A stretch of 64,000 nt of DNA from assembly GCF_000020725.1 (NCBI RefSeq), contig NC_011146.1:1487501-1551500 (forward strand). The letters are read 5' to 3'. The DNA is from Citrifermentans bemidjiense Bem (GTDB lineage Bacteria > Desulfobacterota > Desulfuromonadia > Geobacterales > Geobacteraceae). The translations under genes and the position numbers were made by a program. Within the stretch, counting starts at the first letter, position 1, and each line of letters begins with the position of its first letter. The notes beneath the pieces were generated by a model that worked only from the letters and a program-made list of their open reading frames with translations, was not told the origin of the DNA and searched no databases. This document shows positions 56,915 through 64,000 of the stretch, piece by piece.

Positions 56915-57109
56915 GTGTCTCTCCTGTGCGTATAGGCTGAAAGCTGCGGTTTCGTCACCGTCTGTTACACTCGCGGTCGCTACAGTATTACCGTCAGGCC
57001 TCAGCGCGTCAACAATGAGGAAAAAGTTTCCACCGGCCGTGGTTGTATGGTATTGAAGACTGCAACTGCAATGACTGGTGACCATATCAAATTAAAAGGA
57101 GTAATAGCA

Positions 57110-57628
57110 ATGACTGAAGAAAAGAATCCCGTGGTACTCATGGAGACCTCGATGGGCAACGTCAAGATCGAACTCTTCAAGGACAAGGCCCCGATTTCCG
57201 TTCGCAACTTCCTCTCCTATGTCAAGGATGCCTACTACGACGGCACCATCTTCCATCGCGTCATCAAGAACTTCATGGTGCAGGGTGGCGGGTTGGACAC
57301 CGACATGCAGCCCAAGAAGACCAAGTTCGCCATCAAGAACGAGGCCACCAACGGGCTTAAAAACCTGCGCGGCACCCTGGCCATGGCCAGGACTTCGGTT
57401 GTGGACAGCGCGACCTCGCAGTTCTTCATCAACGTCGTGGACAACGCCTTCCTCGACCATTCAGGCAAGACCCCGGACCGTTTCGGCTACGCGGTCTTTG
57501 CGCAGGTCATCGAAGGGATGGACGTGGTCGACGCCATTCGCGAGGTGAAGACCGGCAACAAGGCGGGGCACCAGGATGTTCCTGTCGAGCCGGTGTTCAT
57601 CAACTCCATCAGGCTCGTGGAGGAGTAA
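57110..57628 (+). CDS. Cyclophilin-type peptidyl-prolyl cis-trans isomerase
   Basis: 172 residues. Cyclophilin motifs: METSMGNVKIELFKDKAP, YDGTIFHRVIKNFMVQGG (active-site Arg and Phe), GTLAMARTS, SATSQFFINVVDN and FGYAVFAQVIEGMDVVD. No signal peptide, so cytoplasmic. ATG 57110 follows AAAAGGAG; an upstream frame start at 57047 is not needed. Monocistronic. Confidence 0.95.
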   Translation: MTEEKNPVVLMETSMGNVKIELFKDKAPISVRNFLSYVKDAYYDGTIFHRVIKNFMVQGGGLDTDMQPKKTKFAIKNEATNGLKNLRGTLAMARTSVVDSATSQFFINVVDNAFLDHSGKTPDRFGYAVFAQVIEGMDVVDAIREVKTGNKAGHQDVPVEPVFINSIRLVEE

Positions 57629-57659
57629 GCTTCGTCTTATCCTGCAGCAGCGAAAGAAA

Positions 57660-57692
57660 GATGGGCGGCTGGCGGTTATTCCGTCAGCCGCT
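57660..57692 (+). other. Hairpin between the cyclophilin and lipoprotein genes
   Basis: GGGCGGCTGGCGG and CCGTCAGCCGCTC pair (one G-T pair) around TTATT. No T run follows closely. It probably serves the two convergent genes as a weak terminator or 3' stabiliser. Confidence 0.55.
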
Positions 57693-58198
57693 CATTGCGT
57701 TTTGAGCGCAAGATGGGGGACTACTCCGGCGATGGGGGCGCCGTCTGGGTCGCGTGCGGAAAAGCCGGAGAGGACGATTTCGGATGAGGCGATTTTGGCC
57801 CCGGGAGCAAGGGTACAGTTCAGGGTGGCCAGGGGGCCGACGGTGAATCCACCGGGGTGGGAGATGTTGACCAGCAGCACTTGTCCCGGCTCCGAGCCGG
57901 TGCCGACCAAAGCTGCTCCGGCGAAACTCCCGCTAGGCGCGGGTTGCAGCACGCCGGCTGGCAGCAGGTTCCCCGCTGGGTCCGGAACGGTTAACGCCTT
58001 GGGAAGTGCCAGCGTGAACTGTGCGCCGTAGAGCACCGTATCGGGGGCGGGACCGCTGGTGCTGATGACAATCTGCGCCGGCGCGGGAGTTGGTTGCGGT
58101 ACCAGGACGTTTCCTTCCGTGCCGCTTCCTCCCGTAGAGCCTGAGGAACCGCAACCGGTGATGACTGAGCAGAGAAGCAGAAGAAAAAATACTCTCAT
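57692..58198 (-). CDS. Lipoprotein with cohesin-like beta domain
   Basis: 168 residues from ATG 58198 (AAGGAGG upstream). The start MRVFFLLLLCSVITGCGSSG is a lipoprotein signal with lipobox ITGC. A glycine/proline linker is followed by a single beta-rich domain (ISTSGPAPDTVLYGAQFTL..., VLLVNISHPGGFTVGPLATL, CTLAPGAKI), whose pattern recalls cohesin-type folds with a variable-charge beta sandwich; the match is weak. Likely outer-membrane anchored. Family not firmly recognised. Confidence 0.75.
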   Translation of the reverse strand: MRVFFLLLLCSVITGCGSSGSTGGSGTEGNVLVPQPTPAPAQIVISTSGPAPDTVLYGAQFTLALPKALTVPDPAGNLLPAGVLQPAPSGSFAGAALVGTGSEPGQVLLVNISHPGGFTVGPLATLNCTLAPGAKIASSEIVLSGFSARDPDGAPIAGVVPHLALKTQ

Positions 58199-58423
58199 AA
58201 TTCCTCCTTTCCAAAGGACTCCCGCTATCAGACGATTGGCCGCCACTCTTAGCAGGAGCACGGCCTGTAGCTGCAACAGCTGAGACTGAGGTCGATGTGG
58301 CATTGGGCTAAGCAAAAGCAGATTGTATCCGATAAAAAATTAGAATCAATTAACTAATCTTTTGCGTCTCTCTCTATCGGTCCAAAATCATTGAAATTGG
58401 TCCCATTTAATTATTGACAAAGA

Positions 58424-58452
58424 GAATTGGCAACTATACAATTCCCCAGCTT
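58424..58452 (+). promoter_or_regulatory. Promoter of metK
   Basis: TTGACA (58424-58429) and TACAAT (58447-58452) with a 17-base spacer in an AT-rich region. The leader is only about 35 bases, too short for a SAM riboswitch. Confidence 0.88.
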
Positions 58453-58493
58453 TAGGCTACCTGCTGCACACTTCGTAAGGGGGTTTTTACCGT

Positions 58494-59663
58494 ATGGAAA
58501 TGAAGGATTTTATTTTTACCTCCGAGTCTGTCTCTGAAGGTCATCCGGATAAGGTTGCGGACCAAGTATCAGACGCCATTTTGGATGCCATCCTGACCCA
58601 GGACCCCAAGTCGCGGGTAGCCTGTGAAACGATGGTAACGACAGGCATGGCGGTCATCGCCGGTGAGATCACCACCAACGCCATCATCGACTATCCCAAG
58701 ATCGTCCGCGAGACCATCCGCGAGATCGGCTACAACGACTCCGCCATGGGTTTCGATTGGGAAACTTGCGCTGTTCTTACCTCCATCGACAAGCAGTCCC
58801 CGGACATCGCTCAGGGTGTTACCGAGGGCGAGGGGATGTTCAAGGAGCAGGGGGCGGGGGACCAGGGCCTCATGTTCGGTTTCGCCTGCAACGAGACGCC
58901 TGAACTGATGCCGATGTCGATTCTGTTGGCTCACAAGCTGGTGTCGCGTCTGGCCGACGTTCGCAAGGCCGGCGTGCTCGACTTCCTGCGTCCCGACTCC
59001 AAGTCCCAGGTTTCCATCCAGTACATCGACGACAAGCCGGTGCATGTGGATACCGTTGTCATTTCCTCGCAGCACTCCCCTGAGGTCTCCTACGAGATGA
59101 TCAAGGAAGGGATCATCGAGGAAGTCGTGAAGAAGATTATCCCGGCCAACCTGATGGACTCCAAGACCAAGTTCCTGATCAACCCGACCGGACGTTTCGT
59201 CATCGGCGGCCCGATGGGCGACTGCGGCCTTACCGGCCGTAAGATCATCGTTGACAGCTACGGCGGGCACGGCGCTCACGGCGGCGGCGCGTTCTCCGGC
59301 AAGGACCCCAGCAAGGTTGACCGTTCCGCCGCGTACATGGGGCGTTACGTGGCGAAGAACCTGGTGGCATCGGGTGTCTGCGAAAGGTGCGAGGTTCAGG
59401 TGGCTTACGCCATCGGCGTCGCCGAACCGGTCTCCGTCATGGTCGACTGCAACGGCACCGGGAAGATTCCGTCCAAGCGCATCTCCGAGATCGTGCGCGA
59501 GGTATTCGACATGCGTCCCCGCGCCATCATCGAGCAGCTCGACCTGCTGCGTCCGATCTACAGGAAGACCGCTGCCTACGGCCACTTCGGCCGCGAGCTT
59601 CCCGAGTTCACCTGGGAGCGCACTGACAAGGCTGCCATCATCAGGGAAAAAGCCGGGCTGTAA
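58494..59663 (+). CDS. metK: S-adenosylmethionine synthetase
   Basis: 389 residues. MetK joins methionine and ATP to form SAM. Motifs: [20 protein letters not shown] (partly shown), [10 protein letters not shown] (signature 1), [19 protein letters not shown] region (signature 2) and [16 protein letters not shown]. The ATG follows TAAGGGGG. Monocistronic, ended by the first of two terminators. Confidence 0.97.
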   Translation: MEMKDFIFTSESVSEGHPDKVADQVSDAILDAILTQDPKSRVACETMVTTGMAVIAGEITTNAIIDYPKIVRETIREIGYNDSAMGFDWETCAVLTSIDKQSPDIAQGVTEGEGMFKEQGAGDQGLMFGFACNETPELMPMSILLAHKLVSRLADVRKAGVLDFLRPDSKSQVSIQYIDDKPVHVDTVVISSQHSPEVSYEMIKEGIIEEVVKKIIPANLMDSKTKFLINPTGRFVIGGPMGDCGLTGRKIIVDSYGGHGAHGGGAFSGKDPSKVDRSAAYMGRYVAKNLVASGVCERCEVQVAYAIGVAEPVSVMVDCNGTGKIPSKRISEIVREVFDMRPRAIIEQLDLLRPIYRKTAAYGHFGRELPEFTWERTDKAAIIREKAGL

Positions 59664-59669
59664 GAACCG

Positions 59670-59806
59670 GTTCAACGTTCAACATTCTACGTAAAACAAA
59701 AAAGGCCCTCTGGAATTCCGGGGGGCCTTTCTTTATAACCCGTTCAACGTTCAACGTTCCGACGTTCAAAAACAAAGGCCCTCTGGGAGTTTTCCCGGGG
59801 GCCTTT
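59670..59806 (+). repeat. Tandem-duplicated terminator units after metK
   Basis: GTTCAACGTTCAAC occurs at 59670 and again at 59742. Each copy is followed by a hairpin starting AAAGGCCCTCTGG: 59700-59730 (TTCCGG...GGGGCCTTT, then CTTTAT) and 59774-59806 (CCCGGGGGCCTTTT). The two units are about 72 bases apart and clearly duplicated. Both hairpins look like rho-independent terminators. Confidence 0.85.
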
Positions 59807-59866
59807 TCTTGTGAATCAATCTGTTGGATGTGTGGAGGACGTTGCCGACTCCGCGGTGGGGGCAGC

Positions 59867-59891
59867 GAACGTTGAACATTGAACATTGAAC
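59867..59891 (-). repeat. Inverted third copy of the GTTCAA repeat
   Basis: GAACGTTGAACATTGAACATTGAAC (given as GAACGTTGAAC plus two CATTGAAC) is the reverse complement of the GTTCAACGTTC units at 59670 and 59742. It sits directly at the end of the response regulator gene. Confidence 0.85.
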
Positions 59892-59896
59892 GGCCG

Positions 59897-60601
59897 TTAT
59901 GGATTCCTGCTGAACCTGTAGCCTACCCCGCGCACGGTCTGGAAGAAGATGGGGCGGGAGGGCTCCGGCTCGAAGTACTTCCGCAGCCGCACGATGAAGT
60001 TGTCGAGGGTCCTCGTCTCGGCGTCTGTCGAGTACCCCCAGACGCTCTCCAGGATCACCCCGCGCGGGATCGCCTCCCCCTCCCGGTGAAAGAACAGGGA
60101 GAGCATGCGCACTTCCAGGTCGGTCAGGTCGATCTCCCCTTGCCGGGTCCGCGCCCGGTAAGAGAGGAGGAACACCTCGTTGTCGCCGAAACGATATCCT
60201 TCCTCGACCGGCTCCGGACGGTACCAGGCAGAACGCCTCAACATCCCCGACACCCTCAGCAGGAACTCCTTCAGGTTGAAGGGCTTGATCAGGTAGTCGT
60301 CGGCGCCGGCGGCCAGGCCATGGATGCGGTCGCTCTCGGCGGAGCGCGCCGTCAGCATCAGCACCGGCACCCTGGAGTCCAGCGTCCGTATCCTCTCGCA
60401 TACCTCGAACCCGCCGATTCCGGGGAGCATGACGTCAAGGATGATGAGATCGAATTTCTCGACCTTCACCTTCTCCAGCGCCTCCTCGCCGCTTTCTACG
60501 TGGCTTACCAAGTAACCTTCCTGCTCCAGGTTGAAGGTGATGCCCCGCGCCAGGTGCATCTCGTCCTCGACCAGGAGTATCTGTGGCTTTTCTCCCGCCA
60601 T
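59897..60601 (-). CDS. OmpR/PhoB-family response regulator
   Basis: 234 residues from ATG 60601. Receiver: ILLVEDEMHLA, acceptor Asp in LIILDVMLPGIGG, Thr in LMLTARSAE, Lys in YLIKPFNLKEF. Winged-helix DNA-binding domain 130-230: EIDLTDLEVRMLSLFF, LESVWGYSTDAETRTLDNFI (partly), VRGVGYRF. It is encoded four bases after its kinase. A frame running to 60709 lies inside the kinase gene and is not used. Target genes unknown. Confidence 0.95.
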   Translation of the reverse strand: MAGEKPQILLVEDEMHLARGITFNLEQEGYLVSHVESGEEALEKVKVEKFDLIILDVMLPGIGGFEVCERIRTLDSRVPVLMLTARSAESDRIHGLAAGADDYLIKPFNLKEFLLRVSGMLRRSAWYRPEPVEEGYRFGDNEVFLLSYRARTRQGEIDLTDLEVRMLSLFFHREGEAIPRGVILESVWGYSTDAETRTLDNFIVRLRKYFEPEPSRPIFFQTVRGVGYRFSRNP

Positions 60602-60605
60602 GCCG

Positions 60606-61562
60606 CTAACCTCGTTGCTGCTGGCCGCCGGGTAGCGGCAGCGCGATGTGGAAGGTGCACCCCTTGCCGAGCCCCTCGCTGCTGACGGTGATCCTGCCGC
60701 CGTGGGCATTAACCACCGACTTCACGATATAGAGGCCAAGGCCGGTCCCGCGGATGTTTTCGCCGGGGGTGCGCACCCGGTAGAACATCTCGAAGATCTT
60801 GTTCAGCTCGTTCTTCTTTAGCCCTTTGCCGTTGTCCTGGAAGTCGAGCAGGCACTGCTTGCCGCTTTTTCGCAGCGAAACCCGGATTTCCGGGGATACC
60901 GGCGAGTAGAGCAGGGCGTTTTCCAAAAGGTTGCGAAGCGCCATCTCCATCCCTTCGACGTCGATGACCGCCGAGATCCCTTTCTCGACCTCGAGTGTGA
61001 GGCGCCCTCCCTCCGGCAACTCCGCCCGTTTCCCTTCCAGGTACTCAGTGACGAACTCGGAGAAGTCGATCTTCTTGGCCTTTTCTCCCAGCTGGCGGAA
61101 CTCGATCCTCGTTGCCATCAGCAGGTTGCTGGTGAGCACGTTGAGCCGGTCCGTGTCCGAGAGCATGGTGTCGATGAACCCGTCCAGCTTGTCCTTGGGG
61201 AGATTCCTGAGCTTCACCGTCTCCAGGTGGAGCTGGATCGAGGTCAGCGGTGACTTGAGCTCGTGGGTGAGTTGCGAGATGTAATTGCGCTGCTGCAGGT
61301 AGAGCTTCGCCTGGCGACGCCAGTACAGGAAGATGACGTAGACGCCGACCAGGACGGCGACCAGCATCAAAAGTCCCTCGACCAGTACCAGCCACTCCAC
61401 CCCTTGGGCCACGAGCTCCGGCTTGTAGCGCAGCGCCAACTGGCGGAATTCCTTGTTGCGGCCCACGAACCAGTAGACCCAGGAGATGACCATGACCACC
61501 CAGATCAACTGGATTCCTATCAGTGCAATCAACGGGTTGGAGAGTTTTCTTTGCGATTTCAT
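60606..61562 (-). CDS. Sensor histidine kinase
   Basis: 318 residues from ATG 61562 (AGGTGGG upstream). Two membrane helices (about 10-30 and 55-80) enclose a very short periplasmic loop of about 25 residues, so it probably senses a membrane or partner signal. No HAMP domain is obvious. H box ISQLTHELKSPLTSIQLHLE, N box LRNLLENALLYS, G1 FQDNGKGLKKNE, F FEMFYRV, G2 GTGLGLYIVK. Transcribed ahead of its response regulator. Confidence 0.94.
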   Translation of the reverse strand: MKSQRKLSNPLIALIGIQLIWVVMVISWVYWFVGRNKEFRQLALRYKPELVAQGVEWLVLVEGLLMLVAVLVGVYVIFLYWRRQAKLYLQQRNYISQLTHELKSPLTSIQLHLETVKLRNLPKDKLDGFIDTMLSDTDRLNVLTSNLLMATRIEFRQLGEKAKKIDFSEFVTEYLEGKRAELPEGGRLTLEVEKGISAVIDVEGMEMALRNLLENALLYSPVSPEIRVSLRKSGKQCLLDFQDNGKGLKKNELNKIFEMFYRVRTPGENIRGTGLGLYIVKSVVNAHGGRITVSSEGLGKGCTFHIALPLPGGQQQRG

Positions 61563-61630
61563 GCACCCACCTGTAGCATCGCAGATCCGTTTTTGCAAGG
61601 GGTATCTCATTGGAGGGGAGGGGCTTCGTT

Positions 61631-61646
61631 TTACATTACTATTACA
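61631..61646 (+). promoter_or_regulatory. TTACA direct repeats with 11-bp spacing
   Basis: TTACA at 61631-61635 and at 61642-61646 are one helical turn apart, the spacing used by OmpR/PhoB-type regulators. It lies between the kinase operon and the flavoprotein gene, with TTACAA (61642-61647) and TGTTAA (61665-61670) as a possible weak promoter for the latter. Two copies only, so this is tentative. Confidence 0.35.
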
Positions 61647-61707
61647 AAGGCAAACACCGTTCTCTGTTAATGTGTAAACGTGACAGTTCCAGATCAGGAG
61701 GGAAGAC

Positions 61708-62799
61708 ATGTTTAAACCGTTACGCATAGGAAAACACGAGGCACGCTACCCGCTCATTCAGGGCGGCATGGGAGTGCGCATTTCGGCAGGATCTCTCGCA
61801 GGGCACGTAGCCAAGTGCGGAGGGGTCGGCCTTGTCGCTTCACCCGGCATCGTCTTGAACAGCGAGTTTTTCAACGGTTCTAACTATCTCAAGAACAGCT
61901 CCCTCGCTCTCAAAGAGGAACTGCGCAAGGCCTATGAGATTGCGCCCGACGGCATCGTCGGCGTGAACGTCATGGTCGCCCTCACCGACTTCGAGGAACT
62001 GGTCGTTGCCGCCGTCGAAGGTGGCGCCAAGGTGCTCGTCTGCGGGGCGGGACTCCCCTTGACCTTGCCGGGACTGACCGCGCACGCTCCCGACGTGGCG
62101 CTGGTGCCTATCGTATCCTCCGTGCGCGCCGCGCAGTTGATCGCCAAAAAATGGGACAAGGCCTACAACCGACTCCCGGATGCCGTGGTAGTAGAGGATC
62201 CCGACACCGCCGGCGGCCACCTGGGTGAAAAGATAGAGAACATCGGCAACGGCGATTACGACCAGTACGAGACCGTGCGCGGCGTAAAGGAGTTCTTCCG
62301 TACCGAGTACAACCTCGACATCCCCATCATCGCCGCCGGCGGGATCTGGGACCGCGCCGATGTGCTGCACGCCCTTGCCGAAGGGGCGGACGGGGTGCAG
62401 ATGGCGAGCCGCTTCGTGACCACCGTGGAGTGCGACGCTGAGGACGCCTTCAAGCAGGCCTATCTGGATTGCAAGAAGGAGGACATCGGTCTCATCATGA
62501 GTCCGGCAGGTCTTCCGGGGCGCGCCATTCTCACCAACCAGCAGGGGATCATCGACTATGACCGGGACCGGGGTTCCTCCTGCAGCCACGGCTGTCTCAA
62601 GAAGTGCTCCTACAAGGAAAGCGGCGAGCGGTTCTGCATCGTCAGGTCCCTGGACCGTGCGCAGCGCGGCGAGGTCGACAGCGGCCTGATCTTCTGCGGC
62701 ACCAACGCCTACAAGGCGAACCGCATCGAGACCGTGCAGGAGATTTTCGACGAACTGTTCGCCGAAACCGGCGCCGTCTCTCACGAGGAAGCCGCGTAA
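61708..62799 (+). CDS. Nitronate monooxygenase-like FMN oxidoreductase
   Basis: 363 residues, TIM-barrel FMN protein of the 2-nitropropane dioxygenase/FabK superfamily. PLIQGGMGVRISAGSLA near the start, GVNVMVAL, VLVCGAGLPLTLP, the PDTAGGHLGEK motif with His, IIAAGGIWDRADVLHAL and ADGVQMASRFV for phosphate binding. A cysteine-rich part SCSHGCLKKCSYK near residue 290 is unusual and might bind a metal or cluster. The substrate is open: nitronates or an enoyl reductase role. AGGAGGG precedes the ATG. Confidence 0.88.
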   Translation: MFKPLRIGKHEARYPLIQGGMGVRISAGSLAGHVAKCGGVGLVASPGIVLNSEFFNGSNYLKNSSLALKEELRKAYEIAPDGIVGVNVMVALTDFEELVVAAVEGGAKVLVCGAGLPLTLPGLTAHAPDVALVPIVSSVRAAQLIAKKWDKAYNRLPDAVVVEDPDTAGGHLGEKIENIGNGDYDQYETVRGVKEFFRTEYNLDIPIIAAGGIWDRADVLHALAEGADGVQMASRFVTTVECDAEDAFKQAYLDCKKEDIGLIMSPAGLPGRAILTNQQGIIDYDRDRGSSCSHGCLKKCSYKESGERFCIVRSLDRAQRGEVDSGLIFCGTNAYKANRIETVQEIFDELFAETGAVSHEEAA

Positions 62800-62848
62800 C
62801 ACGGCCAAGTAGCAGCGGCAGTCCTGCCGCGATAACCGACTGATAATC

Positions 62849-62892
62849 AAGATCCCCCTGTCGCCATTGAGCCGCAGGGGGATCTTTTTTGG
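62849..62892 (+). terminator. Rho-independent terminator after the flavoprotein gene
   Basis: AAGATCCCCCTG and CAGGGGGATCTT form a perfect 12-pair stem around TCGCCATTGAGCCG, with a run of six T. Confidence 0.95.
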
Positions 62893-62931
62893 GGTGAAGG
62901 AAAATTGGAGCTAAATAATTCATCTTTGCGC

Positions 62932-62973
62932 TTGATGCCGGTCCTTGCATATGCTATATCAAGAAAACTTGAT
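62932..62973 (+). promoter_or_regulatory. Promoter with overlapping palindromic operator before the ArsR-methyltransferase gene
   Basis: TTGATG (62932-62937) and TATATC (62955-62960), spacer 17 bases. The perfect inverted repeat ATCAAG-AAAA-CTTGAT (62958-62973) overlaps the 3' end of the -10 box and the start site. This is the expected layout for ArsR-type autorepression. Confidence 0.82.
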
Positions 62974-62994
62974 TTAATAGAACCGTCAGGGTTG

Positions 62995-63918
62995 ATGGAC
63001 ATGATCGATTTACTAAAAGCTCTGGCTGATCCTTGCCGCCTCCGTCTGGTGGGGGCGCTTCTGCGCGCCGAACTCACGGTGCAGGAGCTGACCCAGATCC
63101 TCGGCATGGGGCAGTCGCGCATCTCGCGGCACCTGAAGATCCTCACCGAGGCGGGGGTCCTGTCGGTCAAGCGCCAGGGAACCTGGAGCTACTACCGGGC
63201 GGGAGAGGGAAACGCCTTTTTCTGCGCCATCCGTCCCCAGTTCGAGCTGGAGTTGGAGCGGCTTCCTGAGCGAAACGACGATCTCGCGGCGGTGGCGCTG
63301 GCCCTGGAGGCAAGGCGCAGGCGCAGCCTTGAGTTTTTCGACCAGCACGCGGCGCAGTGGGATGTCCTGTCGCGCACGCTGCTGCCGGTTCCGCCCTACC
63401 TCGACCGTCTGCTGGGCCGGATTCCTGCCGTGGAAACCGTGCTTGAGATCGGCGTCGGCACCGGCGCGCTCTTGCCCGAATTATGCTTGCATGCAGCAAA
63501 GGTTATCGGCGTGGATCATTCGCCGGCCATGCTCGAAGAGGCGCGCCAGCGCATCACCAGCGGCGGAAACCAGGGAGCCGAGCTGCGGCTGGGCGAGATG
63601 ACGCATCTCCCCATAGCCGACGGCGGGGCGGGGTGTGTCATAGCAAACATGGTGCTGCACCATGCCGCCGATCCTATGACAGTACTGGGTGAGATTCAGC
63701 GGGTGCTCCAGCCCGGCGGGGCGCTGGTCATGGCTGACCTGGCACGCCATGAGCGGGAATGGGCTCGCGAGCAGTTGGCGGATCAGTGGCTGGGTTTCGA
63801 GGAAGAAGAACTGAAGGGTTGGATCGCCGCAGCCGGTTTCGGCGCGGTAGAGATAGAGCGGATAGCCGCCGGGGCCGGGCAAGAACCCGTCCTGCTGGTA
63901 AAGGCGGTAAAGGAATAA
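62995..63918 (+). CDS. ArsR-family repressor fused to a SAM-dependent methyltransferase domain
   Basis: 307 residues. Residues 1-85 are an ArsR winged helix (LLKALADPCRLRLVGALLRAE, LTQILGMGQSRISRHLKIL). Residues about 130-300 are a class I methyltransferase fold with VLEIGVGTGALLPEL (motif I), VIGVDHSPAMLEEAR, and VIANMVLHHAADP (motif IV). No metal-binding cysteines of ArsR are present. Such fusions are known in delta-proteobacteria, where SahR-type regulators control the SAM cycle by sensing S-adenosylhomocysteine; I infer that the C-terminal domain is a ligand sensor. ATG at 62995; ATG 63001 also possible. Confidence 0.88.
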   Translation: MDMIDLLKALADPCRLRLVGALLRAELTVQELTQILGMGQSRISRHLKILTEAGVLSVKRQGTWSYYRAGEGNAFFCAIRPQFELELERLPERNDDLAAVALALEARRRRSLEFFDQHAAQWDVLSRTLLPVPPYLDRLLGRIPAVETVLEIGVGTGALLPELCLHAAKVIGVDHSPAMLEEARQRITSGGNQGAELRLGEMTHLPIADGGAGCVIANMVLHHAADPMTVLGEIQRVLQPGGALVMADLARHEREWAREQLADQWLGFEEEELKGWIAAAGFGAVEIERIAAGAGQEPVLLVKAVKE

Positions 63919-63965
63919 AAGGGGACAGGCTACTTTTTCAAACGAAAAAGTAGCCTGTCCCCCTT
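63917..63965 (+). repeat. REP-like palindrome, second copy
   Basis: AAAAGGGGACAGGCTACTTT and AAAAAGTAGCCTGTCCCCCTT flank CAAACG, a stem of about 22 pairs, directly after the stop codon of the ArsR-methyltransferase gene. It matches 46482-46534 in both arms. The last 35 bases of the window hold nothing recognisable. Confidence 0.92.
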
Positions 63966-64000
63966 AAATGACGAATTGTTGCAGATAACCCACCAAAAGG

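Noticed and set aside
58321-58493. SAM riboswitch before metK
   Set aside because: The promoter lies only about 40 bases before the start codon, so the leader is too short, and no SAM-I or SAM-II stem pattern is present.

Overview
The window is high-GC bacterial chromosome, densely packed, and reads as a member of the Geobacter/Geomonas/Citrifermentans group of Desulfuromonadia. This rests on recognising the proteins: an AcnB-type aconitase, a MaeB-type malic enzyme, an EtfBA pair, a YlxR-L7Ae fusion inside the nusA operon, a four-helix-bundle protein of the rRNA-intervening-sequence family, a PEP-CTERM-type response regulator relic, and intergenic palindromes built on GGGGACAGGC. I ran no database search, so the genus is an inference. 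No rRNA, tRNA or CRISPR array was found. One complete insertion sequence is present.

Layout. 1-5600: end of an EnvC-like peptidase, CtpA protease, a secreted cohesin/dockerin-type protein, succinate-semialdehyde dehydrogenase and FdhD. 5700-13500: acnB behind a strong promoter containing a palindrome, pepF (minus), a degenerate response regulator, and thrC plus a HAD phosphatase (minus). 13800-25500: the translation operon rimP-nusA-ylxRQ-infB-rbfA-nrnA-truB, then rpsO and pnp; an IS481-family element sits between infB and rbfA. 25500-32800: M16 protease, dut, M29 aminopeptidase, a small transcript unit, a short MreB-like gene, rnk, a relic of the aminopeptidase 3' end, a threonylcarbamoyl-AMP synthase-type gene, and queD-queE. 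32800-39300: MoxR, DUF58 and transglutaminase genes, then a TPR protein and a TonB-like protein. 39400-46000: maeB (minus), HIT and ROK genes, a DsbC-like protein, an EndoQ-like nuclease and a MerR regulator (both minus). 46000-53800: a possible small RNA locus, an RluA-type pseudouridine synthase, two small orphan genes, a diguanylate cyclase, etfB-etfA, a four-helix-bundle gene and ligA (minus). 54000-64000: UvrD/Rep helicase, peroxiredoxin (minus), cyclophilin, a lipoprotein (minus), metK, a two-component system (minus), a nitronate monooxygenase-like flavoprotein, and an ArsR-methyltransferase fusion behind a clear operator.

How it fits together. Most genes are housekeeping: ribosome maturation and translation initiation, RNA turnover, queuosine precursor and t6A synthesis, SAM synthesis, DNA ligation and repair, and central carbon and electron transfer steps. 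Accessory signal lies in short elements: two families of dispersed repeats, a 9-bp tandem repeat present both between genes and in frame inside a gene, terminator-like hairpins placed directly before rimP and the MreB-like gene, and damaged or remodelled genes (receiver-HTH relic, DUF58 gene lacking a normal start codon, aminopeptidase tail relic). I see no obvious new multi-gene system. The best candidates for new biology are the small transcript before the MreB-like gene, the pseudo-receiver regulator, and the mobile 9-bp repeat.
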